Positions 11,440 to 20,670 of a DNA stretch of 52,781 nucleotides are shown here, in pieces. The position numbers and the translations under genes are program-made. Each line of letters starts with the position of its first letter. Positions within the stretch are counted from its first letter, which is position 1. Origin of the DNA: an uncultured Granulosicoccaceae bacterium. Lineage in GTDB: Bacteria; Pseudomonadota; Gammaproteobacteria; Granulosicoccales; Granulosicoccaceae. Where the stretch lies: positions 1 to 52,781 of the forward strand of contig CALIMV010000187.1 of assembly GCA_938045275.1 (NCBI GenBank). Reading direction: 5' to 3'. The notes beneath the pieces are model-generated. The model saw only the letters and a program-made list of their open reading frames with translations, did not search any database and was not told the origin of the DNA.

Positions 11440-11640
11440 AAGTCATTCACTGTATTAGTCCCAGTTTCATGTCACACCCTCTAATTCACCCAAGCAATTT
11501 ATTATGTTACGCCAATGAAAACTGAATGATAAGTAGAGTCAGACCGAATACACCGTTCTGCTAATACGCACTATTCTTAAACTTGTTCAATAATTAGAAC
11601 TAAAAGGATGTGGAAGGTAATAAACAACGCTATACCAAGA

Positions 11641-13293
11641 TCAGGTGGTAGCCAGATTATCAAGCCAATCGGTTCGCATAACAGGAACTGAGTTTAGCAA
11701 TTGTTGCGTATAGGGGTGATGAGGCGGAGTTATAACCTCTTCCAACGTACCGTACTCCACTACTCTTCCTTCTCGCATCACAGCAATCGTATCTGCCATT
11801 TTTACAATGATAGAGATATCATGAGAAATAAACACGTAGCTGACACCGGTGCGACTCTGAAGGTCGCTGAGTAAGGTCAAAATAGATTTCGCAACAACGG
11901 TATCCAATGCGGACGTTATTTCATCACATATAATCAGCTTTGGTTCGGCAGCTAGCGCACGCGCCAGATTCACTCGTTGTTTTTCTCCGCCCGAAAGCTC
12001 TCTGGGAAAACGCCGTGCGTATTCAACAGGAAGCTCGACTAACTCCAACAACTTGGCAACTCGATCTTTAATCGATTCCTGCGGAATATCAAAATAGAAA
12101 GCCAATGGGCGGCCGAGAATTTTATCTATGCGATGCCTTGGGTTTAAGGCAACATCGGCCATTTGAAATGCAAATTGAATACTTCTTAATTGCTCCCGAT
12201 CACGCCGGTTAATGTTGTCATTTAATGGCTGTCCATCCAAAGCTACTGATCCGGATTTTATGTTCATCAAGCCTGATATAACCCGACCCAGGGTGGTTTT
12301 ACCAGAACCCGACTCACCGATAACGCCAATGGTACGCGATTTAAAAGCCTCCAAATTAACATCGTGCAAAGCAAGATACTGGTGAGAATTTCCGTATCCA
12401 GCCGTAACCGTATTCACACTTAACAGAGGAAGCGACATTGAATCGTCAGAACGTGTGGGCGGTGTTCGTGCTGATGGCAACTGCTCTGGCATGACGTGCG
12501 CAGCATTGATTAATTCTATCGTGTATTCGTGCTTTGGATGGTCAATAATTTGTGTAATGGGCCCATACTCAACGACACGACCCTCTTTGAGTACCAGAAC
12601 CTCATCGGCAATTTGAGCAACGACAGCCAGGTCGTGACTGACGTAAATGGCGGATGTTTTTTTGTTACGAATTAATTTTTTAAACGAGCGTAATACTTCA
12701 ATTTGTGTGGTCACGTCGAGCGCTGTGGTCGGCTCATCCAATATCAACAATTGCGGATCGCAAATCATGGCCATAGCCGCCATTAGTCGTTGCAGCTGCC
12801 CTCCACTCACCTGATGCGGGTAACGTTGGCCAATGGTTTCGGGTTCGGGAAGGTCAAGCTCCCGGTAGAGTGATATGGCTTTGTCTGTTGCCTGTGTCTG
12901 CGACATGATGCCGTTGATGACCGCCGTTTCGGTGACTTGACGATTAATTGTCAGCGAACTATTGAATGCTGCGGCGGCACTCTGTGCGATGTAGGCAATA
13001 TCTTTTCCACGTATGCTGCGACGCTGATGGTTGGACAATTTTAGAACATCAACATCGCCCAACTTGGCGCTACCTGCATTGACTATACAACCCGCTCTGG
13101 CAAAGCCAAGGCAGGCCAGCGCTATGGTGGTTTTTCCTGACCCTGATTCTCCGATAAGCGCGGTAACCTTGCCAGGCTCTATCGAAAAATTGATATCTGA
13201 AACTATTGGTGTGAGATGACGTTTCCGCGATTGCGCAGATACACAAAGCCCATTGACTTCAAATACCGGGGTGATCTGATTTTGCTCGTTCAC
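11641..13293 (-). CDS. Peptide ABC transporter, fused double ATPase (DppD-DppF type)
   Basis: Two complete ABC cassettes (GESGSGKTT twice; VSGGQLQRLMAAMAM and LSGGEKQRVNLARAL); GTG start overlaps the upstream stop as GTGA. Confidence 0.94.
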   Translation of the reverse strand: MNEQNQITPVFEVNGLCVSAQSRKRHLTPIVSDINFSIEPGKVTALIGESGSGKTTIALACLGFARAGCIVNAGSAKLGDVDVLKLSNHQRRSIRGKDIAYIAQSAAAAFNSSLTINRQVTETAVINGIMSQTQATDKAISLYRELDLPEPETIGQRYPHQVSGGQLQRLMAAMAMICDPQLLILDEPTTALDVTTQIEVLRSFKKLIRNKKTSAIYVSHDLAVVAQIADEVLVLKEGRVVEYGPITQIIDHPKHEYTIELINAAHVMPEQLPSARTPPTRSDDSMSLPLLSVNTVTAGYGNSHQYLALHDVNLEAFKSRTIGVIGESGSGKTTLGRVISGLMNIKSGSVALDGQPLNDNINRRDREQLRSIQFAFQMADVALNPRHRIDKILGRPLAFYFDIPQESIKDRVAKLLELVELPVEYARRFPRELSGGEKQRVNLARALAAEPKLIICDEITSALDTVVAKSILTLLSDLQSRTGVSYVFISHDISIIVKMADTIAVMREGRVVEYGTLEEVITPPHHPYTQQLLNSVPVMRTDWLDNLATT

Positions 13294-14147
13294 AATTCGT
13301 CCGGCAATGCAGCGTCAGTGGCTTTCAAAAACCAATCAACAAGTAAATTAACAGATAGTGTCACTATAGCAATGCACAACGCCGGATAAAGCGGCGTATA
13401 GGTTTCGTATAGCAGGCCTTGCATGTTCTCTTTCACCATCACGCCAAGATCTGCGTGCGGTGCTTGTACTCCCAGCCCTAAAAAGCTCAGTGCAGAAATA
13501 AACAGGATGGCATAGGTGAAGCGTATGCCAAACTCAGCGGCTAGCGGTGCCAGCGCATTGGGTAGCATCTCGTGCCAAATAATCCAGCCCATCTTCTCAC
13601 CTCTGACTCTGGCAGCTTCAATGTAGTCTTGCACCACGATATCCATGCCCAAGGCTCTGGCGACTCGAAATACACGAGTTGAATCTATTAAAGCGATGGT
13701 AACAATAAGCACAGTAATCGAAGAACCAAGCGCAGAAATAACAATGAGAGCAACCATAATCGCTGGAAACGATATTAACGCATCAACACTGCGACTCAAT
13801 ATAGAATCTACCCAACCGCGTTTTACTGCGGCAAAGAATCCCAGAGCACAACCTAGTACAAAAGCGATGACAGAAATGGTTAACGCTACACTCAAGGTGA
13901 CACGCGCACCGAATATTAGCCGTGATAACATGTCACGACCCAAAAAATCACTGCCCAATAACATGACGTTATCTGGAAGTGAAAAACTTTCATCGGTCAA
14001 TATTGCCGCTTCTGGATGCGGTGCAATTAGCGGCGCAAACAAAACAACAATCACAACAACAGCTAGCACCAGCAAACAAATAACCGGTGTCAGCGTCAAG
14101 TCTGATACGAGTTTTTTTATTACGCTGGACGGCCCATCTGTGTTCAC
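13290..14147 (-). CDS. Peptide/nickel ABC transporter permease (DppC-like)
   Basis: Multi-TM BPD permease; GTG start at 14147 gives a GTGA overlap with the upstream permease (track ORF is longer, to 14240). Confidence 0.9.
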   Translation of the reverse strand: MNTDGPSSVIKKLVSDLTLTPVICLLVLAVVVIVVLFAPLIAPHPEAAILTDESFSLPDNVMLLGSDFLGRDMLSRLIFGARVTLSVALTISVIAFVLGCALGFFAAVKRGWVDSILSRSVDALISFPAIMVALIVISALGSSITVLIVTIALIDSTRVFRVARALGMDIVVQDYIEAARVRGEKMGWIIWHEMLPNALAPLAAEFGIRFTYAILFISALSFLGLGVQAPHADLGVMVKENMQGLLYETYTPLYPALCIAIVTLSVNLLVDWFLKATDAALPDEL

Positions 14148-15097
14148 TTGGGATACCTCAGACGAGGGTTTGAAACTATCGCGATAATGTCGGCAAGTAG
14201 ATTCAACAATACATAGACCGCACAAAATATCATTGCACACACTTGCACTACCGGAATATCTCTGGTGGTTACTGACTCAACCATAAGCCGCCCCAATCCG
14301 GAAAAATTAAACAGTGTTTCTACAACCACTATTCCGGATATAAGAAAGGCCAGATTAAGCGCTACCACATTCGCAATTGGGGCAAGCGCATTCGGTAACG
14401 CATGAACCAGCAGTAGACGCCAACGTGGAACGCCTTTTAAAATGGCCATTTCTGTCGCCGGTGAACTCAATACATTAATTACTGCAGTGCGCGTCATACG
14501 CACCATATGAGCCAGTACGGTAAATACCAAAACTGTAACGGGTAAAACCATCATGCGAGCGACAGTGAAAAAATCCAAACCGGGTCGAATATTTGCGATT
14601 GCCGGCAACCAACCTAGTTTTACGGCAAAGATCATGACCAGCACAATGGCGATGAGAAAGTCAGGTAATGATATTAGGCTCAAGCTAACTACAGAGATAA
14701 CTCTGTCGGTTAAGCTATTGGGCTTAATCGCAGATAACAGGCCTAACATCAGAGCAAGTGGTACCGAGATCAGTGCAGTGACTCCGGCCAATAACAAGGT
14801 ATTCCAGACACGTTCGCCCAGGAGCTGACCAATGTCTGCACCGCTAACCATGGACGCGCCCAGATCGCCGGTTAATAAATTTCTCAACCAGCGAAAATAA
14901 CGAGTTGGAGCCGATTCGTTTAATCCTAACCGAATTCGTACGTTCTCCAATAGCTCGGGCGTGGCTCCCTGCCCTAGAATGGCCTGAGCTACATCGCCTG
15001 GCAGAATTTCAGTACCGACGAAAATAAGCACCGATACCAAAAACAAGATGGCAATACCGAGCAGTAACCGCTGAATAATGAGTACAAATAGCGTCAC
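14144..15097 (-). CDS. Peptide/nickel ABC transporter permease (DppB-like)
   Basis: N-terminus MTLFVLIIQRLLLGIAILFLVSVLIFVGTEILPGDVAQAILG typical of DppB. Confidence 0.93.
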   Translation of the reverse strand: MTLFVLIIQRLLLGIAILFLVSVLIFVGTEILPGDVAQAILGQGATPELLENVRIRLGLNESAPTRYFRWLRNLLTGDLGASMVSGADIGQLLGERVWNTLLLAGVTALISVPLALMLGLLSAIKPNSLTDRVISVVSLSLISLPDFLIAIVLVMIFAVKLGWLPAIANIRPGLDFFTVARMMVLPVTVLVFTVLAHMVRMTRTAVINVLSSPATEMAILKGVPRWRLLLVHALPNALAPIANVVALNLAFLISGIVVVETLFNFSGLGRLMVESVTTRDIPVVQVCAMIFCAVYVLLNLLADIIAIVSNPRLRYPK

Positions 15098-15176
15098 TGG
15101 CGCATTTTACACATCGCGCTACTTTGCATTACAAATAACATTCACAAACCCGGCCTTCGCAGAATAAAATTGACTC

Positions 15177-16766
15177 TTAACTTTCAATCCAAACTGTTCT
15201 GGCAAACTGGTAAAAACCCAATGGCCCTGACGGATGAGAACTGATGCCGTGCACGTTGTTGGCTTTTGCATCGAGAATATCGCGAAAAGCCAATGTAATG
15301 TGACCACCGTCATCGTGCAGTATTCTCTGCATTTCGCAATACATCTCTTTGCGTTTGTCAAAATCAACTGTTGAGCGCGCTTCAAGTAGTAGCGAATCAA
15401 ATTTTTCATCAGCAAATTTAGTTTCATTCCAATCGCTATCACCTTTGAACGCAATGGAAAACATGAGATCGGGTACCGGTCGCATGTCCCAGCCGGATAC
15501 AACCATAGGTTTCTGTATCCATACCGCGGACCAATATGTATCTGCTGGTGGCTGAATCAGATTCAGATTAATCCCGGATTCTGCAGCGGATTGCTGTACC
15601 ACCTGGCATGCTGCCAGCGAACCTGCGCCAGGCACATCGGAGGCGTACAAATCGATGCTCGTGTTCTCCAGACCGGCTTTCTTGATATGAAAGCGCGCTT
15701 TGTCCGGGTCGTGTGCACGTTGAGCGATATCTGCACAATAGTATGGATCAGTTGGAGAAATGGGGTGATCGTTTCCTATTGAACCATAGCCTTTAAATAC
15801 GTTCTTGACAATTTGTTCACGATTAACCGCATATTTCATTGCCTCGCGAAAATCGGCATTGTTGGTTGGTTCGCGGTCTAACATCATAGCAAGATTTACA
15901 AATGCTCCACTTGGGCTACGAATCAAATCAACCTTCTTGTTACGCTCTATCAAACTAACCGCTTTGGGGTCGAGTTCGAGCATGACGTTTATATCGCCCG
16001 ATAACAGTGCATTGACTCGTGCCGTGATGTCGCCAATACCGATCACTTCAATTTCGTCGACCCAGGGACCATCCGAACCCCAGTAATTATCGTTGCGTTC
16101 GAAAATGTATCGAGAGCCAGCAATCCATTCTTTAACTTTAAACGGACCTGTACCTATCGTCGTATTAACAAAATCTTCATAACCATTTTGCGATATCTGT
16201 ACACGTGTGTCGGATAGTACGATTGGGAAATCGGCATTGGGTGCAGACAATTTAAATTTTACAACGTGATCGCCATCTTTTGACATCTCGGCAATCTGGC
16301 TCATGTATCCTTTTGCCGGAGACTCGCTTCCTTCGCGGGTATGGCGACTACATGAATACATGACGTCATCTGCAGTAAAAGGTTTACCGTCATGCCAAAG
16401 TACATCTTTGCGCAGTTTAAATATCCATTCACTGGCATCAGCACCAACCTCCCATGACTCGGCTAACCACGGTATGGGCTGCAAATCTGGTCCTCTGTTA
16501 ACTAAGCTATCGTAAACAGAAAACCCCATCATTATGTTTGCAGTTGAGAAATAAGTGGTAGGGTCTAGAGAATCTTTTGCTTGTGCCGCTTCTACACCTA
16601 CGGTGATTTTTCCACCCTTCTGAGGTGTCTTGGCGTAGGCAGGGCTGCTAAGAAGTGACGTGGCAGTAGCCGCGGTAGCGCCCAATGCTGCCATGCGGAC
16701 CAAAAACTCGCGTCGCGATATTAATCGAGCGTGCAGTGCATTAATGAGGTCTTTTTCTGTTGCCAT
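15177..16766 (-). CDS. Peptide ABC transporter substrate-binding protein (SBP_bac_5), Tat-type signal
   Basis: SRREFLVRMAALGATAATATSLLSSPAYA leader; LAESWEVGADASEWIFKLRKDVLWHDGKPFTADDVMYS. Confidence 0.93.
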   Translation of the reverse strand: MATEKDLINALHARLISRREFLVRMAALGATAATATSLLSSPAYAKTPQKGGKITVGVEAAQAKDSLDPTTYFSTANIMMGFSVYDSLVNRGPDLQPIPWLAESWEVGADASEWIFKLRKDVLWHDGKPFTADDVMYSCSRHTREGSESPAKGYMSQIAEMSKDGDHVVKFKLSAPNADFPIVLSDTRVQISQNGYEDFVNTTIGTGPFKVKEWIAGSRYIFERNDNYWGSDGPWVDEIEVIGIGDITARVNALLSGDINVMLELDPKAVSLIERNKKVDLIRSPSGAFVNLAMMLDREPTNNADFREAMKYAVNREQIVKNVFKGYGSIGNDHPISPTDPYYCADIAQRAHDPDKARFHIKKAGLENTSIDLYASDVPGAGSLAACQVVQQSAAESGINLNLIQPPADTYWSAVWIQKPMVVSGWDMRPVPDLMFSIAFKGDSDWNETKFADEKFDSLLLEARSTVDFDKRKEMYCEMQRILHDDGGHITLAFRDILDAKANNVHGISSHPSGPLGFYQFARTVWIES

Positions 16767-17003
16767 TTGACGATTCCCTTATCGATAGCATACTGCTGCC
16801 GAAAGTTAAGTGATAATCACAATTCTTTCCGTTGCAAACCATTCTGTGACAATCTCGGTAGCAAATCAAGGCTATCAGCTAGCGCTTTAGTACAAATGCA
16901 CTCAAAACACTGGCATTAAGCCAGTTTTACGCGCTAGAATATTTTTTATATTCAGGTGAGCAAAAACCAGCTACTGTAATTTTACTATTCAGGCGTAACA
17001 ATT

Positions 17004-17894
17004 ATGTCCAATGGGCCAATAACAAGCAGTGCAACTCGCGATACCCACGTCGCTGAAATGATCAATTTATCGCAATACCCTATTAGCGATTTAAATCAAT
17101 CATCAGGTCGCGCATTTGCAGATAGTCGTGCATTTGCAGATAGTCTCGCATTTGCAGATAAATGTAGGCTTGAATATAAAAATACCGGATTATGCATGCT
17201 ACCGGGCTTTATCAAACCCGCAGCGCTTAATACCATGGCCAGTGAAGCGTCTGCTTTTAGCGACAAAGCCTATTTTTGTAAAAGCACGCACAGTGCATAC
17301 CTTGACAATGGAGATTCCAGCACCAGTAAAGACGATGTAGCAAATCGACAGGAACAAACCTATGTCGGTTCTGTCGCCTACGACTATATTCCCGAAAACA
17401 GTAGTTTAAAACAGCTCTATCATTGGGATCCATTAAAAGAATTTATTGGCTATGTTTTAGGCAAAGCAAGCTTCCACCGATTTGCTGACCCTTTTGGCGC
17501 GTGTTCGGTCAATGTATTTGTTGAAGGTGGTGAGCACGGTTGGCATTTTGATGAATCGGAGTACACCGTTACTTTGATGTTACAGGCGCCAGAGCAAGGC
17601 GGTGCATTTGAGTATGTGCCGCAAATTCGAGGTACTCCGGAGGAGAAAAAAATCGTCGGCAGAGTCCTTGATGGTGAACGCGACGGTGTCGTGGAGCTGC
17701 CATTCACAACAGGCACATTGTTGATTTTTGGTGGCAACCAAACTTTGCACCGCGTCACTCGGGTTAGTGGCAATCGTGCACGCCTGGTACCTGTATTGTG
17801 TTACGCAGAAGACCCCAATTTGGTAAACAGCGAGTCTGTGCAACAGCTATTCTGGGGTAGATCTGGCAGTTCATCACAAGCATCCACTAATTAG
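17004..17894 (+). CDS. 2-oxoglutarate/Fe(II)-dependent oxygenase (ArpA/BesD-like superfamily, predicted hydroxylase)
   Basis: GEHGWHFDESEYTVTLMLQ (HxD) and TLHRVTRVSGNRARLVPVLCY (distal His and Arg). Confidence 0.78.
   Translation: MSNGPITSSATRDTHVAEMINLSQYPISDLNQSSGRAFADSRAFADSLAFADKCRLEYKNTGLCMLPGFIKPAALNTMASEASAFSDKAYFCKSTHSAYLDNGDSSTSKDDVANRQEQTYVGSVAYDYIPENSSLKQLYHWDPLKEFIGYVLGKASFHRFADPFGACSVNVFVEGGEHGWHFDESEYTVTLMLQAPEQGGAFEYVPQIRGTPEEKKIVGRVLDGERDGVVELPFTTGTLLIFGGNQTLHRVTRVSGNRARLVPVLCYAEDPNLVNSESVQQLFWGRSGSSSQASTN
17109..17162 (+). repeat. Three tandem 18-bp units inside the 2OG oxygenase gene
   Basis: CGCGCATTTGCAGATAGT / CGTGCATTTGCAGATAGT / CTCGCATTTGCAGATAAA, encoding [R/L]AFAD[S/K]. 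Confidence 0.95.
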
Positions 17895-17903
17895 TCGTTC
17901 AAA

Positions 17904-18198
17904 ATGATAACGCAACAAGACATAATTCAATTCGAAAAAGAAGGTGTCGTGTGTTTGCGTGGAGTATTCAGTACAGGTTGACTTGAACGACTTACTACGG
18001 GTGTAGAAAAAAACTTTAACGACCCCGGGGCCTACAATACGGTTTACACCGACAAAGTCTGGCACGGCTAGAATTTATCACGAGCATGTATTGATAAAGG
18101 AACCAGGTACTCACGAGTCTACGCCTTGGCATCATGATCTGCCTTACTACGGTGTGGATGGTGACCAATCGAAAAACACCGTAATGTGGCCTGTTTAA
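17904..18198 (+). pseudogene. Degraded phytanoyl-CoA dioxygenase (PhyH) family gene
   Basis: MITQQDIIQFEKEGVVCLRGVFSTG*LERLTTGVEKNFNDPGAYNTVYTDKVWHG*, then in another frame RIYHEHVLIKEPGTHESTPWHHDLPYYGVDGDQSKNTVMWPV*. Confidence 0.85.
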
Positions 18199-18209
18199 AC
18201 GCCACCTGT

Positions 18210-18788
18210 TTAATAAAAGCCGAGTTTTTCATCACCCAATTCAATACCAACGCCGTTTATTACACGAACAAAATAACTGAACATAGCAACCACTTGCACA
18301 AGTTCAGATATCTCAGCATCGTTCCATCCAATCGCGCGTAGTGCTTCAATGTCGGCACGCTCCATCTGAGATGGATGCACGCAAAGCTTGCGTACGTACT
18401 CCAAAGCACAAACTTCCTTCCTCGAACCACAAGCACTTATTTCTGCTGAACATAAGTCGTCCAGAATCTGGCTGGCACGCGTTTCGTCTTCTGAGAGTGA
18501 TATAAAATTTTGACCATGATGGGCTATTGCGTACTCGCACCGAGCTAAAACCGCAACATAGGTGCCGACAAGTTCGGCAAACACTTTTGCCAGCACATTA
18601 CTGTTGTGGTGAAGCGCAGCCTTGTACAAATTATCCGCCGGCAGGATAGTTTGAGCAGACAAACTAAAGCCGCGATACAGATTGTCTAGCTGTCCGTTAG
18701 CGCTCAACACCTGATCGTAGATGGCGCGTAGTGCCGCATCAGATTCATGATAATCAATATCGTCAATCCAGCAGATGCGCTCAGGCAT
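18210..18788 (-). CDS. Carboxymuconolactone decarboxylase/AhpD-like (peroxidase-related) protein
   Basis: MPERICWIDDIDYHESDAALRAIYDQV...; CEYAIAHHGQNF resembles the CxxCxxxH region; probable start at internal Met of the track ORF. Confidence 0.72.
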   Translation of the reverse strand: MPERICWIDDIDYHESDAALRAIYDQVLSANGQLDNLYRGFSLSAQTILPADNLYKAALHHNSNVLAKVFAELVGTYVAVLARCEYAIAHHGQNFISLSEDETRASQILDDLCSAEISACGSRKEVCALEYVRKLCVHPSQMERADIEALRAIGWNDAEISELVQVVAMFSYFVRVINGVGIELGDEKLGFY

Positions 18789-18847
18789 GACTGTTTCCTC
18801 AATTCCAGATATATTATAAGTAGGTGACACCGAGTATACACAGCGCC

Positions 18848-19537
18848 ATGAAGCCCGAGCCATCAATATATCAACTGTACGCATCGCCGAATACTTATTC
18901 GATTGGCCCACACCTGTTGCTCGAAGAATGCCGCGTACCTTACCGCATCATTAACCCAAAGCTTGAACCTTCGGTAACTAACGAGACGTTTCATACCGTA
19001 AGTCCACATGGGCGTGTACCAGCGTTAACAATGCCAAACGGCACAAGCATAATTGAATCTGGTGCTATTGCATTACATCTGGCGGATACTTTATGCGAAA
19101 TGCAGTTCTCAATAGACCATGACTCACAAGAGCGTGCGCCCTATCTTCAATGGTTGTTCTATTTATCCAGCACATTGCAACCCGATGTTATGTTGGTGTT
19201 TCATCCAGAGTATTATTTTACTGACAAAGCACAACAGTCAGCATTGGTCGAAGCAGCCAGGCATCGACTAACCAATGTCTGGCAAGTGCTGGAAAAACAG
19301 TACAGCACGAAAACACACCGCTCATCGTGGATGTTTGAGTGTGGTCCTACAGCGTTGGATTTTTCGTTGGCAACCGTATTAATGTGGCCAGAATGTTTTC
19401 CCCGTTCAACAAATGCATATCCGGCTCTTGGTGCCATGCTAAGCGAAATTTCTGAACGACCATCGTTTAAGCGAATTATGCCGTGGCATCAACGCAAAAC
19501 GGAGGACCTTCCGCAACGTTATTCGGTAGGAATGTAG
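18848..19537 (+). CDS. Glutathione S-transferase family protein
   Basis: Thioredoxin-fold N-terminus LYASPNTYSIGPHLLLEECRVPYRII...SPHGRVPALTMPNGTSIIESGAIALHLAD. Confidence 0.88.
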   Translation: MKPEPSIYQLYASPNTYSIGPHLLLEECRVPYRIINPKLEPSVTNETFHTVSPHGRVPALTMPNGTSIIESGAIALHLADTLCEMQFSIDHDSQERAPYLQWLFYLSSTLQPDVMLVFHPEYYFTDKAQQSALVEAARHRLTNVWQVLEKQYSTKTHRSSWMFECGPTALDFSLATVLMWPECFPRSTNAYPALGAMLSEISERPSFKRIMPWHQRKTEDLPQRYSVGM

Positions 19538-19542
19538 TTCAA

Positions 19543-20622
19543 ATGCAAAATGAAGCAAAAGACGGTGCACTGAATTTGTTAAAAAATTGCCTGAATGTGC
19601 AAAATGATGATTCAATCTTGTTGGTGGTAGAGCCCTCCGATACATTTTATGAAAGCGGTGTTGCCAAGCTAATAAAGGAATCACTAATTCAATTGCGCGC
19701 TCGCATAACAGTCATGGACCCGCAACTGATCAGTGACCCTAATGATTTTCCTGAAGACGTTTCAGATGCAATGAAAGAGCACGATCACACTCTGTTCCTT
19801 AGCCGCATTGGTGACTACGTACGCTTTACACCACTATCCAGTGACAGCACGCCAACAACCAGCTACACACGCGATACAAAAACGCTCGGAGCACCCTATG
19901 CCACGGTGAATAACCGTCTAATGAACACGTTACAACTTAAACTGGAAGATGAGTTAATGCGTGCAACGCACTGGCGTATACAATGTTCATTGGGAACTGA
20001 TTTATCCGGAACATTCTGTTGGCCAAGTCTTGCCGGAGGGCAGGATGACGAGCTCACGGTTATTTTGTTTCCGGTATCTACTTATAAACCGGTACCTTGT
20101 ATCGATGCTAATGGACAGGTAGCGCTTTCTCGATGGTTAATGCCCGGCGGAGCCGCGAAGCTTGCCGATGCCGATATGACCATTAAGGGTGTTGTACAAG
20201 CTAAGGTTAAAGACGGAAATCTTGAATCCTTCGAAGGAACAAACTCAGAAGTAAAGAAGCTAAATAACCACTACGACTATATAAGCAAAACATTAGGTAT
20301 TAATCGAAACCGTATACATTCTTGGCACGCCGGTATAAATCCACAAACGCGATTCGATTATCCAGCAGATGATTTTCTCGATTTATGGAGCGCAATCTCC
20401 TTTGGCAGCCCAAAGTATTTGCACTTTCATACCTGTGGTGACGAACCTCCAGGCGAGGTTGCCTGGTCTGTGTTCAACCCCACTATTACAATCGACGGTA
20501 AGCCGTATTGGAAAAACGGAGAGTTTATTTGGTTGCATCGAAAAGACAACAAGGCCCTTATAGATTCAACCGACGGTGCACACTACCTGCTTGAGCCCAG
20601 TCTATCAATTGGCATTGACTAA
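19543..20622 (+). CDS. M29-like (aminopeptidase T/leucyl aminopeptidase-like) protein
   Basis: ALNLLKNCLNVQNDDSILLVVEPS... start and C-terminal FHTCGDEPPGEVAWSVFNPTITIDG; family call by pattern only. Confidence 0.5.
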   Translation: MQNEAKDGALNLLKNCLNVQNDDSILLVVEPSDTFYESGVAKLIKESLIQLRARITVMDPQLISDPNDFPEDVSDAMKEHDHTLFLSRIGDYVRFTPLSSDSTPTTSYTRDTKTLGAPYATVNNRLMNTLQLKLEDELMRATHWRIQCSLGTDLSGTFCWPSLAGGQDDELTVILFPVSTYKPVPCIDANGQVALSRWLMPGGAAKLADADMTIKGVVQAKVKDGNLESFEGTNSEVKKLNNHYDYISKTLGINRNRIHSWHAGINPQTRFDYPADDFLDLWSAISFGSPKYLHFHTCGDEPPGEVAWSVFNPTITIDGKPYWKNGEFIWLHRKDNKALIDSTDGAHYLLEPSLSIGID

Positions 20623-20670
20623 GTGTTACTGTTGTTTGTACGACGCGCCGTTTATGCTAAGGAAAATTAG

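Noticed and set aside
17004-17894. BesD-like halogenase
   Set aside because: The metal motif reads H-F-D; halogenases of this family have Gly/Ala in place of Asp.
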